A stretch of 64,000 nucleotides of DNA from Halobacterium sp. R2-5 (GTDB lineage Archaea; Halobacteriota; Halobacteria; Halobacteriales; Halobacteriaceae): the NCBI RefSeq assembly GCF_011734195.1, contig NZ_JAANTH010000002.1:434001-498000 (forward strand), read 5' to 3'. The translations under genes and the position numbers were made by a program. Positions 8,885 through 17,866 of the stretch are shown piece after piece. The first letter of the stretch is position 1; the number at the start of each line of letters is the position of its first letter. The notes below the pieces were generated by a model. The model did no database searches. It saw nothing but the letters and a program-made list of their open reading frames with translations, and was not told where the DNA came from.

Positions 8885-9607
8885 TCACTCCTCGCGGTGA
8901 CGCTCTAAGGCTTCGTCGAGCGTGAGCTCGCCGCGCGCGACCTTCCGCGCGAGCGCCTCCGTTATCGCCCGGTTCTCCTCGCTCGCTTCCCGCGAGCGGC
9001 TCTTGATGACCTGGAGTTCGCCCTGCGTGGGCTCGATGTTGCGTCCCTCGATTTCCTCGCCCGCCATCAGCGCGATGTTCGCCGCCGCGAGCACGTCGCC
9101 CATGCCGCGCGCGCCCGGCCCGAGGAACGGCGTCGTTCCCGTCTCGTCGACGAGTTCGACGCGCACGTCGTCGAGGTCGTCGACGATGCGCGCGCCCTCC
9201 AGCCGCGCGCCGTCGCCGATGCGCACCACGGCGTCCTCGTCGCCCGCGACCTCCTCGGTGACCACTTCGGCCGCGCGCTCGATGGGCACCTGGAACGCGC
9301 CGACTATCGTCCCGCCCCGCAGCACCGCGATGCCCGGCCGCGTCCCCGGGTCGACACCCACTATCGTTCTCCCTTCGCCGCCGCGCAGGTAGACCAGCGC
9401 CTCCTCGACCGCGCGGCGCACGTGCTCGGCGTCCGCGACCACCACCGGCACGTCGGCGTCCACGTCCTCGCCGGCCGTGATGAGGACGTCCGTCGTCTCC
9501 GGCAGCGCGTCGTCGGGTTCGACGGTCGTGAACGCCACGTCCCGGTCGCGCAGCTCCTCGACGACCTCGTGGTAGACTTCGAAGTCCGCCGTCGCGACGA
9601 CTATCAC
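8885..9607 (-). CDS. RuvC/YqgF-like predicted nuclease, divergent from radB
   Basis: 240 residues. Residues 1-78 look like a Rossmann-type N-domain (VIVVATADFEVYHEVVEEL). Residues 82-185 resemble RNase H-fold RuvC/YqgF nucleases: VGVDPGTRPGIAVL carries the first catalytic Asp, VVRIGDGA may carry a later acid, and DETGTT followed by GDVLAAANIAL matches the DExxTT...DxxAA pattern of YqgF. The C-terminal helix is charged. GTG 9607 is chosen because the N-domain strand starts there. Its position 74 bp from the divergent radB suggests a role in recombination or repair. Function is inferred. Confidence 0.75.
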   Translation of the reverse strand: MIVVATADFEVYHEVVEELRDRDVAFTTVEPDDALPETTDVLITAGEDVDADVPVVVADAEHVRRAVEEALVYLRGGEGRTIVGVDPGTRPGIAVLRGGTIVGAFQVPIERAAEVVTEEVAGDEDAVVRIGDGARLEGARIVDDLDDVRVELVDETGTTPFLGPGARGMGDVLAAANIALMAGEEIEGRNIEPTQGELQVIKSRSREASEENRAITEALARKVARGELTLDEALERHREE

Positions 9608-9681
9608 TGTCCGGACGTGCGCGTTCCCGCGCCAAAAACACACCGGGGGTCTTTTGCCGGGGTGCGACGAACCCCCGGGTA

Positions 9682-10380
9682 GTGAGCGACGACACCCACA
9701 TCTCGACCGGCTGCGGTGCGCTCGACGACCTCCTCGGGGGCGGCGTCGAACGCGGCACCGTCACGCAGGTCTACGGCCCGCCCGGCGCCGGCAAGACGAA
9801 CGTCGCGCTCTCGACCGCCGTCGAGGTCGCGGCCGAGGGCGGCACCGCGGTGTACGTCGACACGGAGGGGCTCTCGGTCGAGCGCTTCGAGCAGGTGCTG
9901 TCCGCGCGCGCCGACGACCCGGAGGCGGCGTCCAGCCGCATCGTCATCTCGGACGCCCACGACTTCGAGGAGCAGGCCGAGGCCGTCCGCGACGTCGCGG
10001 ACTTCGCCGAGCGCGCCGACCTCGTCGTGCTGGACTCCGCGACCGGCTTCTACCGCCTGGAGCGGGACGCCGAGGACGGCGGCGACGCGCTCCGCCGGGT
10101 CGCCGACCAGGTCACGCACCTGCTCTCGCTGGCGCGCAAACACGACCTCGCGGTCGTCGTCACGAACCAGGTGTTCACGGACGTCGACAGCGACAGCGAC
10201 CGCGTCCGGCCGCTCGGTGGCCACACGCTCAACCACTGGACGGGCGTCGTTGTGCGCGTCGACCGCTTCCGCGGCGGCAACCGCCGCGCGACCCTCGAGA
10301 AGCACCGCTCGAAGCCCGAGGGCGAGCACGTCCGCTTCGAGATCACTGACACGGGAATCGAGGGCGTCCAGCAGCACTGA
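9682..10380 (+). CDS. radB: DNA repair and recombination protein RadB
   Basis: 232 residues, the short RecA-family paralogue found in Euryarchaeota. It has Walker A GPPGAGKT near residues 33-40 and Walker B LVVLDSATGFY near 112, followed by the RRVADQVTHLLSLAR helix. It lacks the N-terminal HhH domain of RadA. RadB is a mediator-like partner of RadA and Hjc rather than a full recombinase. The start is GTG 9682. Confidence 0.95.
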   Translation: MSDDTHISTGCGALDDLLGGGVERGTVTQVYGPPGAGKTNVALSTAVEVAAEGGTAVYVDTEGLSVERFEQVLSARADDPEAASSRIVISDAHDFEEQAEAVRDVADFAERADLVVLDSATGFYRLERDAEDGGDALRRVADQVTHLLSLARKHDLAVVVTNQVFTDVDSDSDRVRPLGGHTLNHWTGVVVRVDRFRGGNRRATLEKHRSKPEGEHVRFEITDTGIEGVQQH

Positions 10381-10392
10381 GTTCGGCCGTTT

Positions 10393-11715
10393 CTACACCT
10401 CGCTGCGCTCGTTGTAGACGACCACGACTTCGGCGCGTTCCGAGTCGATGAGCGGCCCGCCCGGCAGGTGAATCGCCGCCCCGATGCGGCCGATGTCGCG
10501 CTGTCGGAGGGTCTCGGCGAGCCGCGGTGGGTCGGTTTCCACCGGGTAGCCGACAGTGACGACGACGCGCTCGGGCTGCCGGGGCGGCACCGGGTTGGTG
10601 TACTCCACGGTCACGCTCATGAGCGTGAGGTCCGCGTACTCGGGCGAGTCGAGGGCGGCCCGGACCTCCTCGGTGACGTCCTCCTCGTAGCTCCCGACGC
10701 GGTGCGTGTCGTAGGTCACCGCGCCGAGCACCGCCGAGAGGACGAGAATGACGGCGACGAGGGCGACGGCGCGCTTCTGCGTCGCGATGCGGGCCTCGTC
10801 GGCCTGAACCCAGTTGTTCGGCCGGTAGCCCTTGTACCAGAGGACGGCGAGGCTGGTGATGTTGATGGTGAGGACGTTGACGAGGACGAGGACGGTCGCG
10901 GCGAGCGCGACGCCCGGGAGCCCCCACGCGATGCCGATGCCGACGACGCCCAGCGGCGGGACGAGCGCGGCGGCGATCATGACGCCGACGAGCGCGGCCG
11001 ACGTGCCGGCGGTGAGCGTCCACGCGCCCGCGACGCCGGCGCCGGCCGCGATGACCAGCGAGAGCAGGTCGGGCGTGAGCCGCCCCTCGATTTCCGCCAC
11101 CTCGAAGATGTCGAACATCGGCGAGACGAGCCCGGTCGTCCGCACGACGGACGCGAAGGCGGCGGCGGTCGCGATGCCGACGCCGAGCCCGATCGCCTGG
11201 AGTTTGAGCCCGCGCCGGAACAGCGCGTGGTCGTCGATGACGGTGCCGACGCTCGCGCCGAGCGCCGGGCCGATGAGCGGCGCGATGACCATCGACCCGA
11301 CGACGACCGCTGGCGAGTCCAGCAGCAGACCCGCGGTCGCGACGACCACGCTCATTATCGTCATGACGACGTACGTGTTGAACCGGGGCGTGAGGTCTTT
11401 CGCCTGCGACTGGAGTTCCTCGCGGGAGATGCGCGGGTCGTTCTGGGCGTAGCGTTTCTCGAGGTCGCTGTAGTTCTCCGAGACGACGGTCTCGGCCTCG
11501 ACGATGACCGTGTAGGAGTCTTCCTCGAGCCCGGCGTCGCGGAGATCGTCGAGGACTGGTTCGACTGCGGGCACCGGGAGCGGGAACGTGATGACGACGG
11601 AGGGCTCCTCGCGGCCCCTCTCCACGAGGAGCGTGTAGTCGATGTCCTCGTCGTGGAGGACGCCCTCTACGACGTCGGACTTCGCTTTCGGAATCAGAAT
11701 CTGGACTAGTCGCAT
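10393..11715 (-). CDS. DUF389 family membrane protein
   Basis: 440 residues. Residues 1-125 are a soluble N-domain (MRLVQILIPKAKSDVVEGVL, an ACT-like beta-alpha fold). The DUF389 membrane core follows with about six transmembrane helices (about residues 135-300; GSMVIAPLIGPALGASVG is the signature loop). A C-terminal soluble domain ends the protein. Transport or stress roles have been suggested for the family; none is shown. It converges on radB. Confidence 0.88.
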   Translation of the reverse strand: MRLVQILIPKAKSDVVEGVLHDEDIDYTLLVERGREEPSVVITFPLPVPAVEPVLDDLRDAGLEEDSYTVIVEAETVVSENYSDLEKRYAQNDPRISREELQSQAKDLTPRFNTYVVMTIMSVVVATAGLLLDSPAVVVGSMVIAPLIGPALGASVGTVIDDHALFRRGLKLQAIGLGVGIATAAAFASVVRTTGLVSPMFDIFEVAEIEGRLTPDLLSLVIAAGAGVAGAWTLTAGTSAALVGVMIAAALVPPLGVVGIGIAWGLPGVALAATVLVLVNVLTINITSLAVLWYKGYRPNNWVQADEARIATQKRAVALVAVILVLSAVLGAVTYDTHRVGSYEEDVTEEVRAALDSPEYADLTLMSVTVEYTNPVPPRQPERVVVTVGYPVETDPPRLAETLRQRDIGRIGAAIHLPGGPLIDSERAEVVVVYNERSEV

Positions 11716-11860
11716 GACGCGGGCTCTCCGTCGCCGCGGCTGGCCGTCCGTCCCGGTTCCACGCCGCTGCGGGAGGGTCGTGGCGCGACTGGAGCGTGCC
11801 TGCCCATACGCGTTCGACGGCGCGTAGCTACTTCTATCCCCGTCGCCTCGCGGACTGTCG

Positions 11861-12706
11861 CTACTCCGTGTTCTCTGCGAGCACGTGGAGGAACGGCTCG
11901 ATTTCGTCGAACTGCGGGCCGGGTGCGACGGTGCCGGCGTCGCGGTCCCAGTCGACGTACCCGGTCGCCTCTAGCTTCGGCAGGTGGCTGTGGTAGAGCT
12001 GCGGGCCGACCTGGTCGTCGTCGAGCAGGCGCTCCAGACTGTCGACGCTGACCTCGGTGGTAGCGTCGCGGACGTACTGGAGCACGAACCGCCGCGTCTG
12101 CTTCGCGAGCGCGTTCAGCATCTCGTCGACCCGCGACGGCGCCAGGGCTTCCAGTTCACCGAGCGCGGCGGTGTCTCGTGCCGCCGGGCCGTTCCACTGG
12201 TTCACCTCGTAGGTCGCCCACCGGCCGTACATCTCGACGAGCGTCACCTCCTCGTCCGTGAGCGGCGGGTCGCGGGGTTCGGTGTCCGCGAAGCAGAGGG
12301 TCCCGTACAGCTCGTCGTCGTCGGTGACCGTCGTGCCGACGTAGCTCTCCAGCCCGAATTTCCGGTGTGCGGGGTGGTCGGCGTACCCGTCCTCGTGGGC
12401 GTCGCTGATTACGAGGGTCCCGTCCGGGTCGCTGATCGTCTCCTGGCAGAAGCTCTCCGAGAGCGGGACGGTAGTGCTGGTCGTCTCCGCGAATGGCCCG
12501 TGGACGACCTCCAAGTGCTGGGTGCCGGCGTCGCGGTCGATGCGGGAGAGGTACGCCGTCTCCATGTCGAATTCGCGGGTCTCGGCGGCGAACAGTCGTT
12601 CGAGCTTGGTCCCCAGGTCGACGCCGGGAGCCAGCAGCTCCGCCCACAGTCGCTGGAAGTAGGACAGTTCCCCACCACATGCCTGCGTAGAGAGTGTGTG
12701 TGCCAT
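11861..12706 (-). CDS. GAF-domain sensor with C-terminal winged helix
   Basis: 281 residues. A GAF domain (about 25-170) contains LSESFCQETISDPDGTLVISDA, typical of sensor GAFs. The C-terminal 95 residues (LAPSRVDEMLNALAKQTRRFVLQYV onward) form a winged-helix domain of the haloarchaeal type. It is probably a one-component transcription regulator responding to a small molecule, light or redox; the ligand is unknown. ATG 12706 is chosen over 12775 because the TATA region at about 12785-12800 places transcription start between them. Confidence 0.82.
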   Translation of the reverse strand: MAHTLSTQACGGELSYFQRLWAELLAPGVDLGTKLERLFAAETREFDMETAYLSRIDRDAGTQHLEVVHGPFAETTSTTVPLSESFCQETISDPDGTLVISDAHEDGYADHPAHRKFGLESYVGTTVTDDDELYGTLCFADTEPRDPPLTDEEVTLVEMYGRWATYEVNQWNGPAARDTAALGELEALAPSRVDEMLNALAKQTRRFVLQYVRDATTEVSVDSLERLLDDDQVGPQLYHSHLPKLEATGYVDWDRDAGTVAPGPQFDEIEPFLHVLAENTE

Positions 12707-12783
12707 GCTGGTTCGTCGTCCCGCCGTGCCTGCCCGCCCGATACCCTCCTCAGATTCCACGTGCCGTGGTAACATAGTGTTTT

Positions 12784-12803
12784 TCCTATACTATATCTAA
12801 CAA
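12784..12803 (-). promoter_or_regulatory. AT-rich core promoter of the GAF-HTH gene
   Basis: The stretch CTATACTATATCTAAC (plus strand) is the most AT-rich spot locally and contains TATA-like TATAGTATAG on the minus strand. Expected transcription start is about 12767, which supports the downstream ATG at 12706. Confidence 0.5.
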
Positions 12804-12909
12804 TATGTGGCGCGCGGGCCAGTTGGCGACCTACCGGTGCGAGTGAACGGTGGGGTGCGAGAACCCTCGCAGCGCTACCGGCGCGGAGAACAGCGGCAGT
12901 CGGGCCGCC

Positions 12910-14052
12910 TCAGAGCTCGTTCAGCTTCCGGAGGAGCTGGCCCTCGTACTCCTCGTCGTGCTCGACGCCCTTGTGTTCGAGGACGTTGCGTTCGAGGGTG
13001 TCAAGCGCCATGTAGAAGGCGTTGTCCGCGCCGTACCCCTCGCCAGTCCCCGCCATCTGGCCCTTGTTCGTTCGGAGGCGAATCTGGGCCTGGATCAGGG
13101 GCGTGCCGCGGAGCTTCTCCTTGTGCTTGTGGAGGCGGACGTGCGCGTGGTGGACGTTCATGTCGCTGTACTTGCTCGCGACCTGCTCGATGCGCTCCTG
13201 GACCTCCTCGCGGGCGAGCGCGTCCAGCAGGTCGATGTTCGTGATCTGGACGTCCATGCGCTCCTCTTCCGTGTACGTGAGCGCGCGCAGCACGTCCGTC
13301 TTCGTGAGCACGCCGCCGACAACGCGGTCGTCGTCGGCGGGCGTGACGACGAGCCCGGAGAAGTCGTTGTCCAGCATCGTCGCGACCGCGTCCTCCACGC
13401 TGTCGTCGATGGTCGCGGTCTCGACCGGGCTGGACATCACGTCGTACACCGGCAGGTCGAGCATCCGTTCGACCTCCCCGCGGCGGTCCCCGCGCGTGGT
13501 CTTCGAGATGTCCCGCACGACGAAGTCGACGATGTCGTGGACGGTGACGACGCCCGTGAGGAAGCCGTCCTCGTCGACGACCGGCAGCCGCGAGATGCCG
13601 TGCTCGCGGAGGCGGTTGATGACCGTCCCCATGTTGTCGTCCTCCTCGATGGTGATGACGTTCTCGCTGTAGATCTGGCCCACGGTGAGCGCGTCGAGGC
13701 TGTCGAGGACGGCCTCGAGGATGGCGTCCTCGGTGACGACGCCCCAGAGGTCGCCCGCCTCGAAGACCGGCGCGATCTTCGTGCCGCCCTCTACGAGCAC
13801 GCGCGCGGTGTCGCGGACGTCCTCCGTCCGGTCGACTTTCGGCGCGGACACGGTGAGCGCGGCGACGCGCGTGTCGTCCTCGATGTGGGAGCCGAGGAGC
13901 TGGCGCTCCGTGATGACGCCCTCGTACTGGCCGGCCTCGGTGACGATGATGCCCTTCGGGTTCTCCTCCTCGAAGATAGAGCGCACCTTCCCCAACCGTT
14001 GTTCGGCCTCGACCTCGATGTAGTCGTTCGTCGCGATGTCAGAGATATCCAT
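12910..14052 (-). CDS. Four-CBS protein with HPF/RaiA-like C-terminal domain
   Basis: 380 residues. Two tandem CBS pairs fill residues 1-260 (MDISDIATNDYIEVEAE; VGQIYSENVITIEEDDN; VYDVMSSPVETATIDDS). Residues about 266-365 resemble the ribosome hibernation factor HPF/RaiA fold: VQITNIDLLDALAREEVQ, then VHHAHVRLHKHKEK, then a GEGYGADNAFYMALDTLERNV helix like HPF's AEGQDMYAAIDGLIDKL. CBS pairs usually bind adenine nucleotides, so an energy-sensing ribosome factor is plausible. The fold match is my own reading. Confidence 0.8.
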   Translation of the reverse strand: MDISDIATNDYIEVEAEQRLGKVRSIFEEENPKGIIVTEAGQYEGVITERQLLGSHIEDDTRVAALTVSAPKVDRTEDVRDTARVLVEGGTKIAPVFEAGDLWGVVTEDAILEAVLDSLDALTVGQIYSENVITIEEDDNMGTVINRLREHGISRLPVVDEDGFLTGVVTVHDIVDFVVRDISKTTRGDRRGEVERMLDLPVYDVMSSPVETATIDDSVEDAVATMLDNDFSGLVVTPADDDRVVGGVLTKTDVLRALTYTEEERMDVQITNIDLLDALAREEVQERIEQVASKYSDMNVHHAHVRLHKHKEKLRGTPLIQAQIRLRTNKGQMAGTGEGYGADNAFYMALDTLERNVLEHKGVEHDEEYEGQLLRKLNEL

Positions 14053-14160
14053 GGGCCTTCAGGTGGAACGTCTCGGACCAGCGCCTTCAACCTTGTTGCG
14101 ACTATAAGAACCCCGGATTCCCCTCGTACAGTTTTGACCCTGGAGCGCGTACCGTGAGCC

Positions 14161-14472
14161 GTGCTACCACCCGGCGTCCCAGACATCGGCGCGGTGTTCG
14201 GCTCGTACACGTACCTCGTCTCCGAGGTGGTGTTCGGGGCGATCGCGTTCGCGCTCCTCCACCGGAAGAACGCGGTCCACCGCGCCGGCGTCACCATCGC
14301 CGCGCTCTACCCCGTCGCGTACGTCTGGGACTGGTACACGCTCACCATCGGCGTCTTCGAAATCCACCTCCGGACGGGCGTCGACCTGTTCGGCATCCCC
14401 ATCGAGGAACACCTCTTCATGATCGTCGTGCCCGCGCTCGTCGTCGCGTTCCACGAGAACCTCCACGGGTAG
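14161..14472 (+). CDS. Lycopene cyclase-domain membrane protein (single repeat)
   Basis: 103 residues with three hydrophobic segments and the PIEEHLFMIVVP motif (about residues 80-91), the hallmark of CarR/CrtYcd-type lycopene cyclase repeats. Full haloarchaeal cyclases have two such repeats. This protein has one and may work as a dimer or have another carotenoid-related role. The start is GTG 14161. Substrate is not proven. Confidence 0.8.
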   Translation: MLPPGVPDIGAVFGSYTYLVSEVVFGAIAFALLHRKNAVHRAGVTIAALYPVAYVWDWYTLTIGVFEIHLRTGVDLFGIPIEEHLFMIVVPALVVAFHENLHG

Positions 14473-14504
14473 GACTGAAGGCCCTGGCCGCGGTAGCCAC
14501 TCGC

Positions 14505-14609
14505 ATGGGCGACCGCGCGTGCTGGCTGGAGTTCTGTCCGGACTGCGACGCCCAGGTCACCGTCGTCGACGACGAGTGCCCGGACTGCGGCGCCGCGCTG
14601 GACGATTAA
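14505..14609 (+). CDS. Zinc-ribbon micro-protein
   Basis: 34 residues, with CPDCDA and CPDCGA motifs (two CPxC knuckles) that would bind one zinc ion. Such CPxCG-type micro-proteins are widespread in haloarchaea and often function in regulation. The stop overlaps the stop of the convergent gene at 14606. It is too small for firm proof, but the two Cys pairs and acidic tail fit. Confidence 0.65.
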   Translation: MGDRACWLEFCPDCDAQVTVVDDECPDCGAALDD

Positions 14610-14806
14610 CCGTCCGCGCCGAGCACCGTCAGTGTCACGTCGGCGTCCGCGGGCGGCGCGTCGAGGTCGACGCTGTCGGACTCGTAGACCGCGCCGTACG
14701 CCGCCCCGTCTGCGGTCGGGAGCGCCTCGACGGCGAACGCGGTCGTCGTGTCCATGCCGTCCTCGTGGCGCACCCGCAGCACGGTGCCGTCCGCCTCGAT
14801 ACCCAT
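14606..14806 (-). CDS. Small acidic protein
   Basis: 66 residues, strongly acidic, starting [17 protein letters not shown] and ending in beta-strand-like [10 protein letters not shown]. No family recognised. The 89-bp spacer to divergent glpA must hold promoters for both. The start at ATG 14806 is the first that keeps the spacer free. Confidence 0.5.
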   Translation of the reverse strand: MGIEADGTVLRVRHEDGMDTTTAFAVEALPTADGAAYGAVYESDSVDLDAPPADADVTLTVLGADG

Positions 14807-14895
14807 ACTGGAGCGAGCGTGCGCGGCGACGATACGCGGTGCGCTCCGCGCGACTCCCGCGAACTGAAGTGGGCGGCCGCGAAAGGCGTACCAGA

Positions 14896-16602
14896 ATGCC
14901 AGCACCACACGTCGCCGTCGTCGGCGGCGGCTCGACGGGCGCGGGCGTCGCCCGCGACCTCGCGATGCGGGGGTTCGACGTGACGCTCGTCGAGCGGGGC
15001 AACCTCACGCACGGCACGACCGGCCGGATGCACGGTCTGCTGCACAGCGGCGCGCGGTACGCGGTCGCCGACCGGGCGAGCGCACGCGAGTGCATCGAGG
15101 AGAACCGCGTGCTCCGCGACATCGCCGGTCACTGCGTCGAGGACACGGGCGGCCTGTTCGTCAAGCGCCCGGAGGACTCCGAGGAGTACTTCGAGGAGAA
15201 GCTCCGCGGCTGCGAGGCCTGCGACATCCCCGCGGAGGTCGTCGCCGGCGAGGCGGCGCGCGCGATGGAGCCCCACCTCGCCGCGGACGTCGAGAAGGCC
15301 ATCGCGGTCCCGGACGCGGCCGTCGACCCGTTCCGGCTCGTCGTGGCGAACGCCGCCAGCGCCGAGGAACACGGCGCGCGAATCGAGACCCACTCCGAAG
15401 TCACGGACGTGCTCGTCGAGGGCGGCGAGGTCGTCGGCCTGGAAGTCGCACACGACTCCGGCCCCGGAAAGCACGTCCACGGCCGCGAGGGCTGCACCGA
15501 GGAGCTCCGCGTCGACCACGTCGTGAACGCGACGGGCGCGTGGGCGGGACGGGTCGGCGACATGGCGGGCGTCGACGTCGACGTCCGCCCGTCGAAGGGC
15601 GTGATGACCATCACGAACGTCCGGCAGGTCGACACCGTGCTCAACCGCTGCCGGCCGAAGGGCGACGCCGACATCCTCGTGCCCCACGAGACGACGGCCA
15701 TCCTCGGCACGACCGACGTGGAGGTCGACGACCCCGAGGACTACCCCGAGGAGCAGTGGGAAGTCGACCGGCTGATAGCCGAGCTCTCCGAGCTCGTGCC
15801 GATGCTCGCGGACGCCCGGACGATTCGCTCGTTCTGGGGCGTCCGGCCGCTGTACGAGCCCCCGGACGTGGACAGCGACGACCCGACCGACGTCACGCGG
15901 GACTTCTTCCTGCTCGACCACGCCGAGCGCGACGACCTGCCCGGGATGACCACCGTGGTCGGCGGGAAGTTCACGACCTACCGGCTGATGGCCGAAGACG
16001 TCGCCGACCACGTCTGCGAGACGTTCGGCGTGGACGCGGACTGCCGGACCGCCGACGTGCCGCTGCCCGGCAGCGAGGAGGTCTCCGTGCTCCGGGACTA
16101 CGTGGACGAGTTCGGGCTGCGCTCGCCCATCGGGCAGCGGAGCGTCGAGCGCCTCGGCTCGCGCGCGGACGACGTGCTCGACACGGACGGGCCGAACCCG
16201 GTCGTCTGCGACTGCGAGGGCGTCACGCGCGCCGAGGTCCGGGACGCCATCTCGCAGTCGGGCTCGGACCTCAACGCCCTCCGCATCCGCACCCGGGCGT
16301 CGATGGGGAACTGTCAGGGCGGGCTCTGCTGCCACCGGCTCGCCGGCGAACTCCACGACGCCGGCGGCTACGACGAGGCGACCGTCCGCGCCGCGTGGGA
16401 CGAACTCCTGCAGGAGCGCTGGAAGGGCCAGCGTCACGCGCTCTGGGGCGAACAGCTCTCGCAGGCGGCGCTGAACTACGCGCTGCACGCCGCCACGCAG
16501 AACCGCGATTCCGACCCCGCGGACGGCGATGGAATCGACTTCTCGGCGTTCGACAGCGGACCGCGAGCGACCCGGACCGACGGAGGGCAGCATGGCGATT
16601 GA
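14896..16602 (+). CDS. glpA: Anaerobic glycerol-3-phosphate dehydrogenase subunit A
   Basis: 568 residues. The FAD-binding N-terminus [19 protein letters not shown] and the DAO-type [19 protein letters not shown] block mark it as GlpA, which oxidises glycerol-3-phosphate to dihydroxyacetone phosphate. The C-terminal BFD-like [2Fe-2S] segment has VCDCEG and GNCQGGLCC. It starts the glpABC operon; glpB overlaps its end by 11 bp. In haloarchaea this operon, with glpK elsewhere, is the main route for glycerol use. Confidence 0.95.
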   Translation: MPAPHVAVVGGGSTGAGVARDLAMRGFDVTLVERGNLTHGTTGRMHGLLHSGARYAVADRASARECIEENRVLRDIAGHCVEDTGGLFVKRPEDSEEYFEEKLRGCEACDIPAEVVAGEAARAMEPHLAADVEKAIAVPDAAVDPFRLVVANAASAEEHGARIETHSEVTDVLVEGGEVVGLEVAHDSGPGKHVHGREGCTEELRVDHVVNATGAWAGRVGDMAGVDVDVRPSKGVMTITNVRQVDTVLNRCRPKGDADILVPHETTAILGTTDVEVDDPEDYPEEQWEVDRLIAELSELVPMLADARTIRSFWGVRPLYEPPDVDSDDPTDVTRDFFLLDHAERDDLPGMTTVVGGKFTTYRLMAEDVADHVCETFGVDADCRTADVPLPGSEEVSVLRDYVDEFGLRSPIGQRSVERLGSRADDVLDTDGPNPVVCDCEGVTRAEVRDAISQSGSDLNALRIRTRASMGNCQGGLCCHRLAGELHDAGGYDEATVRAAWDELLQERWKGQRHALWGEQLSQAALNYALHAATQNRDSDPADGDGIDFSAFDSGPRATRTDGGQHGD

Positions 16603-17866
16603 GTCCGAGGTGCTCGTAATCGGCGGCGGGCTCGCGGGCCTCACGAGCGCGCTCGCCGCCGCGCGAGCGGGCGCTGACGTCCGCCTGGTCTCCGCCAAAC
16701 AGAGCACGCTCCGGCACGCCTCCGGGCTCGTCGACGTGCTCGGCTACACGCCCGACGGGGACGGCCCAATCTCGAACCCCTACGATGCGATTCCGGACCT
16801 CCCCGACGACCACCCCTATCGGACGGTCGGCGCGGAGACGGTCCGCGAGGCGCTGGCGCTGTTCGACGACGCCGTTCCCTCCTATCGGGGCTCGCACACC
16901 GACGCGAACGCCTTACTGCCGACTCACGGCGGCACCGTGAAGCCGACCGCGCGCTACCCGGCGGGCGCGAGCGCCGGCGTCGCCAGCGACCCGCGAGAGA
17001 CGCTGCTCGTCGGCTTCGAGTCCTCGGTCGACTTCGACGCGCTCCGCGCCGCCGCCCACCTCGACGCCGCCGGCGTGCCGTTCGACGTGCGCGGGGCGAC
17101 GGTCCGCTTCCCGGGTGACCTGCGCGCCGACGCGAAAGTCACGCGGTACGCGGCCCTGCTCGACGCGAATCGCGAGGTCACTGTGGGCGGCCGCCAGCGG
17201 CCAGTCCGGGAGGCGCTCGCGGAGCGCGTGAAACCCGACCTCGGCGATGCGGAGCGCGTCGGCTTCCCGGCCGTGCTCGGCGACGACGACCCGGCCGGCG
17301 TCCGCGAGTCGCTCGGCGACGAACTCGGCGCTGCCGTCTTCGAGGTGCCGATGGGGCCGCCCTCGCTGCCGGGGCTCCGGCTGGAGGACGCCCTATTCGA
17401 CGCGCTCGACGACGCCGGCGTCGGCATCGAGACCGGGAATCCCGTGGTCGACTTCGACGGTGGCGACGCCGTCGAGCGCGTGTACGTCGAGAAGAACGGC
17501 GCGCGAATCCCGAACGCGGCCGACCAGTACGTGCTCGCGACCGGCGGGCTCGTCGGCACGGGCGTCGACTCCGACCGCGAGGGCGTCCGCGAGCCGGTCT
17601 TCGACTGCCACGTCGAGCACCCGGACGACCGCTACGAGTGGTTCGAAGACGAGGCCTTCGGCGACCACCGGTTCCCGCGCTTCGGCGTCTCGACTGACTC
17701 CGGGCTGCGCCCCGAAACAGCGGACGGAAACGTCGAGTTCGCGAACCTGCGGGCCGCGGGAAGCGTGCTCGGCGGCTACGACTTCGCGGCCGAGAAGTCC
17801 GGCGGCGGCGTCTCGATTGCGACCGGGTACGCGGCCGGCCGGCGCGCCGCGGAGGCGGTACGATGA
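16592..17866 (+). CDS. glpB: Anaerobic glycerol-3-phosphate dehydrogenase subunit B
   Basis: 424 residues. The flavoprotein subunit B has the FAD-binding motif [22 protein letters not shown] at the N-terminus and a second nucleotide-binding end with [19 protein letters not shown]. It pairs with GlpA and the iron-sulfur subunit GlpC to send electrons to menaquinone. ATG 16592 overlaps the glpA end, which supports translational coupling. Confidence 0.93.
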   Translation: MAIESEVLVIGGGLAGLTSALAAARAGADVRLVSAKQSTLRHASGLVDVLGYTPDGDGPISNPYDAIPDLPDDHPYRTVGAETVREALALFDDAVPSYRGSHTDANALLPTHGGTVKPTARYPAGASAGVASDPRETLLVGFESSVDFDALRAAAHLDAAGVPFDVRGATVRFPGDLRADAKVTRYAALLDANREVTVGGRQRPVREALAERVKPDLGDAERVGFPAVLGDDDPAGVRESLGDELGAAVFEVPMGPPSLPGLRLEDALFDALDDAGVGIETGNPVVDFDGGDAVERVYVEKNGARIPNAADQYVLATGGLVGTGVDSDREGVREPVFDCHVEHPDDRYEWFEDEAFGDHRFPRFGVSTDSGLRPETADGNVEFANLRAAGSVLGGYDFAAEKSGGGVSIATGYAAGRRAAEAVR

